From: an uncultured Prevotella sp.
GTDB taxonomy: Bacteria > Bacteroidota > Bacteroidia > Bacteroidales > Bacteroidaceae
NCBI GenBank assembly: GCA_946625715.1
Contig: CAMOTK010000028.1
Span: forward strand, 1-14,185
Reading direction: 5' to 3'
Length of the DNA: 14,185 nucleotides
Shown here: piece after piece, positions 7,390 through 13,905 of the stretch
How the letters are laid out: every line of letters starts with the position of its first letter
How positions within the stretch are numbered: position 1 is the first letter of the stretch
Position numbers and translations under genes: made by a program
The notes under the pieces: model-generated
Database searches by the model: none
What the model was told of the DNA's origin: nothing
Seen by the model: only the letters and a program-made list of their open reading frames with translations

Positions 7390-7413
7390 TTAGTTAGTAA
7401 CCAGTTTGACGCG

Positions 7414-7445
7414 GCAAAATTACTAAAAAAAAGTATCTCTACCAA
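7414..7445 (-). promoter_or_regulatory. Bacteroidetes-type promoter of the susC-like operon
   Basis: Read on the minus strand: TTG (7445-7443), 20 bp, then TAATTTTGC (7422-7414), matching TTG/TAnnTTTGC. Transcription would begin near 7410, giving a leader of about 100 nt before the ATG at 7310. This is the main reason for rejecting the upstream start at 7445. Confidence 0.75.
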
Positions 7446-7492
7446 AAGAAATGCAAAAAAAATCTTATAGTATTTAGTGGGGACAGGGCATT

Positions 7493-7524
7493 ATTGCACC
7501 TTTTTTCATTAAAATTACACCTTT
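7493..7524 (+). promoter_or_regulatory. Candidate operator: 11-bp direct repeat with 21-bp offset
   Basis: ATTGCACCTTT (7493-7503) and ATTACACCTTT (7514-7524) differ at one base and start 21 bp apart, two helical turns. The second copy overlaps the place where the lyase promoter should have its -33 TTG but does not. Direct repeats two turns apart at the edge of a weak promoter are the usual binding architecture for AraC-type DNA-binding domains, including those of hybrid two-component regulators that control Bacteroidetes polysaccharide loci. The regulator is not in this window. Confidence 0.55.
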
Positions 7525-7541
7525 ATATAAAATATTATTAG

Positions 7542-7550
7542 TACTTTTGC
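7542..7550 (+). promoter_or_regulatory. -7 element of the pectate lyase promoter
   Basis: TACTTTTGC matches TAnnTTTGC. At the expected distance upstream (about 7519-7523) there is only ACCTTT, with no TTG, so the promoter probably needs an activator. Transcription would start near 7554, about 23 bases before the ATG at 7577. Confidence 0.6.
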
Positions 7551-7576
7551 AGCGGAAAAAAACAAACGACAACGAT

Positions 7577-9211
7577 ATGAAACAACTGAAAAAAACGCTC
7601 TTAGCATGCTGCCTCATGGCAGCTACACAGCCCATGCTTGCTCAGACGCCTGCTTTCCCGGGCGCTGAAGGCTTCGGCCGACTGACCACCGGCGGACGCG
7701 GTGGCAAGGTGTATCACGTGACATCACTGGAAGACGACGGCAAGACCTCTACAAAAGGTACGCTGCGCTGGGCCAACGCACAGGCGGGACCGCGCACCAT
7801 CGTGTTCGACGTGTCGGGCACCATCTACCTGAAGTCGGCACTGAAGATTAACGCCAACACCACGATTGCCGGCCAGACGGCTCCCGGCGACGGCATCTGC
7901 ATTGCCGGCTATCAGGTGACGCTGAACAGGAACAACATCATCCGCTACATCCGCTTCCGTCCGGGCGACGAGAATGAGGGCGAGCACGACGGCCTGGGCG
8001 CCATGGACTCGGAAAACATTATCGTCGACCACTGCTCGGTGTCGTGGAGCGTCGACGAGTGTCTGTCGGTCTACGGTTCGAAGAACATCACCGTGCAGTG
8101 GTGCATCTCCTCGCAGAGCCTGAACAACTCCAACCATGCCAAAGGCAGCCACGGCTACGGCGGCAACTGGGGCGGCAGCGGTGCCTCGTACCACCACAAC
8201 CTGATTGCCCACCACGTATCGCGCACACCGCGCCTTGGCCCGCGTCCCGGCACACAGACTGACGAGCGCATGGACATGCGCAACAACGTCATCTATAACT
8301 GGGCAGGCGAAGGCTGCTATGGCGGCGAAGGCATGAACGTGAACATCGTGAACAACTACTACAAGCCAGGCCCCGGCACACCGAGCGGCGCCAAGGGCAT
8401 GCGCATTGCCTCTATCGGCATCCGCACCAGCGACTATACTAAACACAACACGGACAAGCCCAACGATTGGGACAAGATGTGGCACGTCTGGGGCGACTTC
8501 TACGTAGAAGGCAACGTGAACGAAAGCTATCCACAGGTGGCCCAGGACAACTGGACCTATGGCATGTATAACCAGATAAGCAACAGCAAAGTGGACAACA
8601 CCTACACGCAGGAAACAAAGGACACAATGCGCATCTACGACCCCATCGCCTTTGAGCAGGTGACCACCCACTCGGCCGAGAAGGCATACGAGCAGGTGCT
8701 GAAGTACGTGGGTGCCTCGCTCCACCGCGACGCTCTCGACGAGATTATCGTCAACGACGCCAAGAACGGCACGGCCACCTTCACCGCTTCGGGCAACTCG
8801 AAGGGTATCATCAACCACCCGAGCGACGTCTCGGGCGAAGGCTGGGAGAAGTGGCCCACGCTGAAGAGTGAGCCGGCACCTGCCGATACCGACGGCGACG
8901 GCATGCCCGACGCATGGGAAACGGCCAAAGGCCTGGACCCCAGCAATGCGGCCGACGGCAACACGAAGAACGACGAGGGCTACACGAACCTGGAACTCTA
9001 CCTGAACAGTCTCGTGGCCGACATCACCGCCAAGCAGAACGAGGGCGGCACCGTGCTGCAGGGACAGGAGAAGGATGCCGCCGGCATCAGCACCCTGCAC
9101 AAAGACAGCAAGCGCCCCGAGGGCATCTACACCATGAGCGGCCTGCGCCTCGACGGCATCTACCAGCCGGGGCTGTATATTGTGAACGGACAGAAAGTTA
9201 TTATCAAATAA
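7577..9211 (+). CDS. Secreted pectate lyase, PL1 family type, with calcium-repeat segment and sorting-like tail
   Basis: 544 residues from the ATG at 7577. A TTG at 7547 would extend the frame but lies inside the -7 promoter element. A signal peptide ends near LAQ (23). The catalytic parallel beta-helix (about 26-350) opens with PAFPGAEGFGRLTTGGRGG and carries HDGLGAMDSENIIVDHCSVS (137-156) and the HH--SRTPRLGPRPG segment (212-225) with the arginine that acts as base in PL1 enzymes. The fold cleaves polygalacturonate by calcium-dependent beta-elimination. Residues 437-477 contain DTDGDGMPDAWE, a thrombospondin-3/dockerin-like calcium loop often attached to such lyases. The C-terminus (518-544, GIYTMSG...GLYIVNGQKV-IK) is a T9SS-like tail, so secretion or surface attachment is likely. 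It is first of a two-gene arm with the GH3 gene, 17 bp downstream. Confidence 0.93.
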   Translation: MKQLKKTLLACCLMAATQPMLAQTPAFPGAEGFGRLTTGGRGGKVYHVTSLEDDGKTSTKGTLRWANAQAGPRTIVFDVSGTIYLKSALKINANTTIAGQTAPGDGICIAGYQVTLNRNNIIRYIRFRPGDENEGEHDGLGAMDSENIIVDHCSVSWSVDECLSVYGSKNITVQWCISSQSLNNSNHAKGSHGYGGNWGGSGASYHHNLIAHHVSRTPRLGPRPGTQTDERMDMRNNVIYNWAGEGCYGGEGMNVNIVNNYYKPGPGTPSGAKGMRIASIGIRTSDYTKHNTDKPNDWDKMWHVWGDFYVEGNVNESYPQVAQDNWTYGMYNQISNSKVDNTYTQETKDTMRIYDPIAFEQVTTHSAEKAYEQVLKYVGASLHRDALDEIIVNDAKNGTATFTASGNSKGIINHPSDVSGEGWEKWPTLKSEPAPADTDGDGMPDAWETAKGLDPSNAADGNTKNDEGYTNLELYLNSLVADITAKQNEGGTVLQGQEKDAAGISTLHKDSKRPEGIYTMSGLRLDGIYQPGLYIVNGQKVIIK

Positions 9212-9228
9212 GACAAACACATAACAAA

Positions 9229-11469
9229 ATGCGCAAGCTAACGATTCTTTTTGCACTGCTGACCCTATGGTGTGGCCAGCCAGCAGCACAGACGCTGCCC
9301 TTCCAGAATCCGAACCTCAGCACCGACGAGCGCGTGGAAGACCTGCTCAAGCGACTGACGTTGGAAGAGAAAACGAAACTGATGATGAACAGTTCGCCAG
9401 CCATACCCCGACTGGGCATTCCGCAGTGGGACTGGTGGAGCGAAGCACTCCACGGCGTAGGCCGCAACGGCGTGGCCACGGTGTTCCCGTCGTGCATCGG
9501 CATGGCCTGCTCGTTCGACAACGACCTCATCGGCCGCATCTACGACGCCGTGAGCGACGAGGCGCGCGCCAAGCACAACCAGCTGCGCGAGCAGGGCAAG
9601 CCCACCGCGAAGTATCAGGGCCTGTCGTTTTGGACGCCGAACATCAACATCTTCCGCGACCCGCGGTGGGGACGCGGTCAGGAGACCTACGGCGAAGACC
9701 CCTTCATGAACGCACAGATGGGTCTTTGCGTGGTGCGCGGCCTGCAAGGCACCCAAACTTCAAACTCGCAAACTTCAAAATACTATAAGCTTCACGCTTG
9801 CGCCAAGCACTTCGCCGTGCATAGCGGTCCGGAGAAGACACGCCACCACTTCGACATAGAAGACTTGCCGACGCGCGACCTGTGGGAAACCTACCTGCCG
9901 GCCTTCAAGACGCTCGTGCAGGAAGGCAACGTGCAGCAGGTGATGTGCGCCTACCAGCGCTTCGACGGCGAGCCCTGCTGTGGCAGCAACCAGCTGTTGC
10001 AGCGCATCCTGCGCGACGAGTGGGGCTTCAAAGGCCTGGTGGTGAGCGACTGCGGTGCCGTGAGCGACTTCTGGATGGAAGGCCGCCACGGAGTATCGAA
10101 GGATGCCGCCGCAGCCTCAGCCCGTGCCGTACTGAGCGGCACCGACGTTGAGTGTGGCAAGAACTACACGAACCTGCCCGAGGCCGTGCGCCGGGGCGAC
10201 ATCTCGGAAGAAGAAATCAACGTCAGCGTGCGCCGCCTGCTGAAGGGCCGTTTCGAACTGGGCAACTTCGACCCCGACGAGCTGGTGCCCTGGACGAAGA
10301 TTCCGGCCTCGGTCATTGCCTCGAAAGAACATAAGGCACTGGCACGCCAGATGGGCCGCGAGCAGATGGTGCTGCTGAAGAACAACGGCATCCTGCCACT
10401 CGACGCCAACAACAAGCGCATCATGGTGATGGGCCCCAACGCCGCCGACAGCACCATGCTGTGGGGTATCTACTTCGGACAGCCCTCGCACACCGTGACG
10501 CCGCTCGAAGGCATTGCTGCCCGTCTGGGTGGCGACGTGCCCTTCATTGAGGCGTGCGACATCACCAGCATGACGGTGGAGAAGCGGCGCATTGGCCGCA
10601 GCACCGAGAGCGCCGACGGCAGCACCACCCTGCAGATGGAGTCGATGGGACAGCACACGTTTACGATGGACGAGATTGTCCAGAGTGCAGCCCAGAGCGA
10701 CATCGTCATCTTCGTGGGCGGCATCTCGCCCAACCTGGAACGCGAAGAGGCCAAGAAAGTGCACCAGCCGGGCTTCGACTCCGGCGACCGCACGTCTATT
10801 GAACTGCCGCAGGTGCAGCGCGACATTCTCCGCAGACTGCACGAGGCCGGCAAGAAGGTGGTGCTGGTCAACTGCAGCGGCTCGTGCGTTGCACTCGAAC
10901 CGGAGATGAAGACCTGCGACGCCATTCTTCAGGCCTGGTATGCCGGCGAACAGGGCGGACACGCACTGGCCGACGTGCTCTTCGGCGACTATAACCCTGG
11001 CGGCAAACTGGCCGTCACGTTCTACAAGAACGACGCGCAGCTGCCTGCCTTCGACGACTACCGCATGCAGGGCCGCACCTACCGCTACTTCAAGGGCGAG
11101 CCCCTCTTCCCCTTCGGCTACGGACTGAGTTACACCTCTTATAAATATGGTAAGCCGCAGTACAAGAACGGCAAGGTGACGGTGAGCGTGACCAACACCG
11201 GCCGACGCGACGGCACGGAGATTGTGCAGGTCTACGTGCGCAACATGGCCGACACCGAAGGCCCCATCAAGACGCTGCGCGGCTACGGCCGTGTAGACCT
11301 GAAGGCCGGAGAGACCAAGACCGTGAGCATCGACATGCCGCGCGAGCGGTTTGAGGGCTGGGACGTGAAGACCAACACCATGCGCGTGGTGCCCGGTCGC
11401 TACGAACTGATGGTGGGTGCTTCGAGCGCCGACAAAGACCTGAAAAAGCTGGTTGTGAACATCAAATAG
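9229..11469 (+). CDS. Secreted GH3 family glycoside hydrolase (beta-xylosidase/beta-glucosidase type)
   Basis: 746 residues from the ATG at 9229; the frame is open further upstream but only inside the lyase gene, and a signal peptide (residues 1-20, QPAA-Q) begins here. Domains: GH3 N-terminal TIM barrel (about 30-350) with WSEALHGVGRNG, NIFRDPRWGRGQETYGEDP and the nucleophile motif GLVVSDCGAVSDF (Asp274); GH3 C-terminal alpha/beta domain (about 375-600), where NLEREEAKK near 502-510 holds the probable acid/base glutamate; and a fibronectin-III-like domain (about 635-740) with VTVSVTNTGRRDGTEIVQVY. Such enzymes remove terminal beta-linked xylose, glucose or arabinose residues from oligosaccharides; specificity cannot be read. 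It lacks the C-terminal tail of the lyase, so it is probably periplasmic. Residues 174-185 (TQTSNSQTSKYY) are an unusual insertion encoded by an AACTTCA repeat tract just before the conserved ACAKHFAVHSGPE. Confidence 0.95.
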   Translation: MRKLTILFALLTLWCGQPAAQTLPFQNPNLSTDERVEDLLKRLTLEEKTKLMMNSSPAIPRLGIPQWDWWSEALHGVGRNGVATVFPSCIGMACSFDNDLIGRIYDAVSDEARAKHNQLREQGKPTAKYQGLSFWTPNINIFRDPRWGRGQETYGEDPFMNAQMGLCVVRGLQGTQTSNSQTSKYYKLHACAKHFAVHSGPEKTRHHFDIEDLPTRDLWETYLPAFKTLVQEGNVQQVMCAYQRFDGEPCCGSNQLLQRILRDEWGFKGLVVSDCGAVSDFWMEGRHGVSKDAAAASARAVLSGTDVECGKNYTNLPEAVRRGDISEEEINVSVRRLLKGRFELGNFDPDELVPWTKIPASVIASKEHKALARQMGREQMVLLKNNGILPLDANNKRIMVMGPNAADSTMLWGIYFGQPSHTVTPLEGIAARLGGDVPFIEACDITSMTVEKRRIGRSTESADGSTTLQMESMGQHTFTMDEIVQSAAQSDIVIFVGGISPNLEREEAKKVHQPGFDSGDRTSIELPQVQRDILRRLHEAGKKVVLVNCSGSCVALEPEMKTCDAILQAWYAGEQGGHALADVLFGDYNPGGKLAVTFYKNDAQLPAFDDYRMQGRTYRYFKGEPLFPFGYGLSYTSYKYGKPQYKNGKVTVSVTNTGRRDGTEIVQVYVRNMADTEGPIKTLRGYGRVDLKAGETKTVSIDMPRERFEGWDVKTNTMRVVPGRYELMVGASSADKDLKKLVVNIK
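9755..9780 (+). repeat. AAACTTC repeat tract inside the GH3 gene
   Basis: AAACTTCAAACTCGCAAACTTCAAAA type tract: two exact ACTTCAA heptamers (9757-9763 and 9772-9778) separated by an imperfect 8-base unit. It is A/T-rich inside a GC-rich gene and resembles the heptamer array at 13869-13896. Confidence 0.65.
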
Positions 11470-11500
11470 GCTAAACAAAGTGAAAAGGTACAAGAATATT

Positions 11501-11531
11501 TTGGGTTTTCACGAATTTAAAGTATCTTTGC
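11501..11531 (+). promoter_or_regulatory. Bacteroidetes-type promoter of the kinase-RapZ fusion operon
   Basis: TTG (11501-11503), 19 bp, then TATCTTTGC (11523-11531), a full consensus match. The ATG is at 11539, only seven bases after the element, so the predicted mRNA starts a few bases before the start codon or at it. The same promoter would also drive the murU-like gene. Confidence 0.8.
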
Positions 11532-11538
11532 ACCGTCA

Positions 11539-13071
11539 ATGAAACAACTCTTACAACTTTATAAGCAGTGGAGCGGTCATGAACCTGCCAGCACCGAAAG
11601 GTTGCCGGGCGCAGGTTCAAACCGTTCATACTACCGACTGACAGACGCTGAAGGCCAAACCGTCATCGGCTGCATCGGAACCAGCCGCGACGAGAACCAC
11701 GCCTTCATCTACTTGGCACGGCACTTCTGCAAGCGCCAACTGCCGGTGCCGAAGATTTTGGCGGCCAGCGACGATGAGCTGCGCTACCTGCAAACCGACC
11801 TCGGCCGCACCTCGCTCTTCGACGCCATCAAGGGCGGACGAGAAGCCGGCGGCCGCTACACGCTGAAGGAACAGGAGCTGCTGAAGCGCGTCATACGCGA
11901 ACTGCCGAACATACAGATACGAGGGGCACGCGGGCTGGACTTCTCGCAATGCTACCCGCAGGCAACCTTCGATGTAGACAGCGTGCTCTTCGACCTGAAC
12001 TACTTCAAGTACTGTTTCCTCAAAGCCACAGAGATAGACTTTCACGAACTGAAACTGGAAGCCGACTTCCGACTGCTGGCCAAAGACCTGACGCAGGCCG
12101 ACGATGTTCAGGGATTCCTCTACCGCGATTTTCAGGCACGGAACGTGATGTTGATGGACAGCGTTCCAGCTTTCATCGACTTCCAAGGCGGTCGCCGCGG
12201 GCCGTTCTACTACGATCTGGCATCTTTCCTTTGGCAGGCCAGTGCCAAATATCCTCATAAGTTGCGCCGCGAACTGGTGTACGAATACTATACGGCGCTG
12301 AAGCAATACACCGAAGTACCCACCCCACACCGTTTTGTCGAGCGCCTGTCGCTCTTCGTGCTCTTCCGCACACTGCAAGTGCTGGGCGCCTACGGCTTCC
12401 GCGGCTACTTCGAGCGCAAGCAACACTTCATCGACAGCATTCCGCCCGCCATCCAGAACCTGCGCGAACTGATAAATGAGGGCAACTACCCCTACCCTTA
12501 CCTGATGTCGATTCTGAAGAAGCTGACCGAGCTGCCACAGTTCCAGCAGATAGCAGCCACGGCCAGTCGTGCCGACGGCTACAAGACCACCGACAACAAT
12601 CCCTACAAGCCACACCCGCAAGACGGTCCGGCCACGTTCTCGAAGTACGACGGCAAGGGCCCGCTGGTGGTGCGCGTCTTCAGTTTCTCGTTTGCCAAAG
12701 GCATTCCAGAAGACGAGAGCGGCAACGGCGGCGGCTATGTGTTCGACTGCCGCAGCACCCACAACCCCGGCCGCTACGAACCCTACAAGCAGCTCACGGG
12801 ACTGGACGAGCCCGTCATCCGCTTTCTGGAAGACGACGGCGAGATTCTCACCTTCCTCGACTCGGTCTACAAGCTGGCCGACGCCCACGTGCGCCGCTAC
12901 ATCCAGCGTGGCTTCACCAGCCTGATGTTCTGCTTCGGCTGCACAGGCGGACAGCACCGCTCGGTCTACTCGGCTCAGCATCTGGCTGAGCACATCCACC
13001 AGAAATTCGGTATCGAGGTGCGCATCTGCCACCGCGAACAGCATATCACCCAAACACTCGAAGCGCTATGA
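11539..13071 (+). CDS. amgK: Fusion of AmgK-like amino-sugar kinase (APH fold) and RapZ C-terminal domain
   Basis: 510 residues. N-terminal half (about 1-335) is an aminoglycoside-phosphotransferase-fold kinase: LPGAGSNRSYYRL (22-34) is the nucleotide loop, FLYRDFQARNVM (193-204) is the catalytic loop with Asp197 and Asn202 (Tyr replaces the more usual His), and FIDFQGGRRGP (212-222) supplies the metal-binding Asp214. The pattern fits AmgK, the anomeric MurNAc/GlcNAc kinase of peptidoglycan recycling. After a polar linker (about 340-373), residues 374-501 match the RapZ C-terminal domain: VRVFSFSFAKGIP, YVFDCRSTHNPGRYEPYKQL, TGLDEPV, and FGCTGGQHRSVYSAQHLAEH, against GCTGGKHRSVY in E. coli. 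That domain in E. coli binds glucosamine-6-phosphate and RNA; the RapZ N-terminal P-loop domain is absent here. The stop overlaps the next start by ATGA, implying translational coupling. Kinase substrate and a sensing role for the RapZ part are inferences. Confidence 0.9.
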   Translation: MKQLLQLYKQWSGHEPASTERLPGAGSNRSYYRLTDAEGQTVIGCIGTSRDENHAFIYLARHFCKRQLPVPKILAASDDELRYLQTDLGRTSLFDAIKGGREAGGRYTLKEQELLKRVIRELPNIQIRGARGLDFSQCYPQATFDVDSVLFDLNYFKYCFLKATEIDFHELKLEADFRLLAKDLTQADDVQGFLYRDFQARNVMLMDSVPAFIDFQGGRRGPFYYDLASFLWQASAKYPHKLRRELVYEYYTALKQYTEVPTPHRFVERLSLFVLFRTLQVLGAYGFRGYFERKQHFIDSIPPAIQNLRELINEGNYPYPYLMSILKKLTELPQFQQIAATASRADGYKTTDNNPYKPHPQDGPATFSKYDGKGPLVVRVFSFSFAKGIPEDESGNGGGYVFDCRSTHNPGRYEPYKQLTGLDEPVIRFLEDDGEILTFLDSVYKLADAHVRRYIQRGFTSLMFCFGCTGGQHRSVYSAQHLAEHIHQKFGIEVRICHREQHITQTLEAL

Positions 13072-13868
13072 AACAGGCCATGATACTGGCAGCAGGACTG
13101 GGCACACGCCTGAAACCGCTCACCGACACGATGCCAAAGGCACTGGTGCCCGTGGGTGGCAAACCGCTGCTCGACCTGAATATCCGCAAACTGCTGGCGC
13201 AGGGCTACGACCGCTTTGTGGTCAACGTGCACCACTTTGCCCAGCAAATCATCGACCATGTGGCCCAACAAGACTATGCGCCGCTGGTGCACTTCAGCGA
13301 CGAGAGCGAACAACTGCTCGAAACGGGCGGCGGACTGAAGAAAGCACAACTGCTCTTCGACGACCAGCAGCCCATCCTCATCCACAACGTCGACATTCTC
13401 GACAACATCGACTACGACTGGTTTGCCCGCCAACACCAGGATGAAGAAGACGCCGTGCTGCTCGTCAGCCGCCGCAAGACCAAACGCTATCTGCTCTTCG
13501 ACAACAGCATGCGCCTCATGGGATGGACCAACATTGAGACTGGCGAGGTGCGCTCACCTTATCCCTGGTTGCGCGAGTCGGAGATTGCCATCGACGAAAA
13601 CTGGAACGTGGTGGCGCAGCCCAATTCTCACTTGTCAACGCTCCATTATCAACTGAATGCCTATGCGTTCAGCGGCATCCACAGTTTCTCGCCCCGCCTC
13701 TTTCCGCTCATGGACCGTTTCCCCGACAGGTTCAGCATCATCGACTTCTACCTCTCCGTCTGCCACCGCAGCCGAATCTACGGCTGTCAGAAAGACGGCC
13801 TGAGCGTGCTCGACGTCGGCAAGCTCGACTCCTTAGAGCAGGCTGAAGCCTACGTCAAAGCCCCATAA
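13068..13868 (+). CDS. murU: MurU-like sugar-1-phosphate nucleotidyltransferase
   Basis: 266 residues with a single nucleotidyltransferase Rossmann domain. [20 protein letters not shown] (6-25) is the nucleotide-binding signature, with Lys24 in the PKA motif; [11 protein letters not shown] (83-93) is the substrate loop of MurU/glucose-1-phosphate transferases; HNVDIL (106-111) carries the metal-binding Asp109. The length fits stand-alone MurU (about 225-270), and there is no acetyltransferase or left-handed-helix domain as in GlmU. Starting 4 bp inside the kinase gene, it would use the MurNAc-1-phosphate made by that kinase and UTP to give UDP-MurNAc, bypassing de novo synthesis and fosfomycin-sensitive MurA. 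Mannose-1-P or GlcNAc-1-P transfer is the alternative reading by sequence alone; the kinase partnership favours MurU. Confidence 0.88.
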   Translation: MKQAMILAAGLGTRLKPLTDTMPKALVPVGGKPLLDLNIRKLLAQGYDRFVVNVHHFAQQIIDHVAQQDYAPLVHFSDESEQLLETGGGLKKAQLLFDDQQPILIHNVDILDNIDYDWFARQHQDEEDAVLLVSRRKTKRYLLFDNSMRLMGWTNIETGEVRSPYPWLRESEIAIDENWNVVAQPNSHLSTLHYQLNAYAFSGIHSFSPRLFPLMDRFPDRFSIIDFYLSVCHRSRIYGCQKDGLSVLDVGKLDSLEQAEAYVKAP

Positions 13869-13896
13869 ACTTCAAACTTCAAATTTCAAACTTCAA
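13869..13896 (+). repeat. Four tandem ACTTCAA heptamers between murU-like gene and guaA
   Basis: Directly after the TAA come ACTTCAA, ACTTCAA, ATTTCAA and ACTTCAA, an exact 7-bp period with one substitution. They fill most of the 37-bp spacer before the guaA ATG at 13906. No hairpin or promoter consensus is visible, so guaA may be transcribed from upstream. Confidence 0.75.
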
Positions 13897-13905
13897 AATA
13901 TTTCC

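Noticed and set aside
7311..7445. N-terminal extension of the susC-like protein to 7445
   Set aside because: The extension has no signal-peptide character, its start lies in the -33 box of the promoter, and a proper signal peptide begins at 7310.
7547..7576. TTG start at 7547 for the pectate lyase
   Set aside because: The TTG is part of the TACTTTTGC promoter element, so it would not be transcribed; ATG 7577 begins the signal peptide.
8914..9228. N-terminal extension of the GH3 protein into the lyase gene
   Set aside because: This part overlaps the lyase C-terminus in another frame and gives an Arg/Gly-rich string; the signal peptide begins at 9229.
7724..9289. 521-aa minus-strand open frame opposite the pectate lyase
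   Set aside because: The translation is an alanine-, valine- and histidine-rich string with no motif, typical of the opposite strand of GC-rich genes; the plus strand has clear PL1 motifs.
10117..11493. 458-aa minus-strand open frame opposite the GH3 gene
   Set aside because: Antisense shadow; low-complexity His/Ala/Val composition, no plausible start context, and the plus strand encodes conserved GH3 motifs throughout.
11626..13053. 475-aa minus-strand open frame opposite the kinase-RapZ fusion
   Set aside because: Same codon-bias artefact; the plus strand carries catalytic motifs of two domains and has a consensus promoter.
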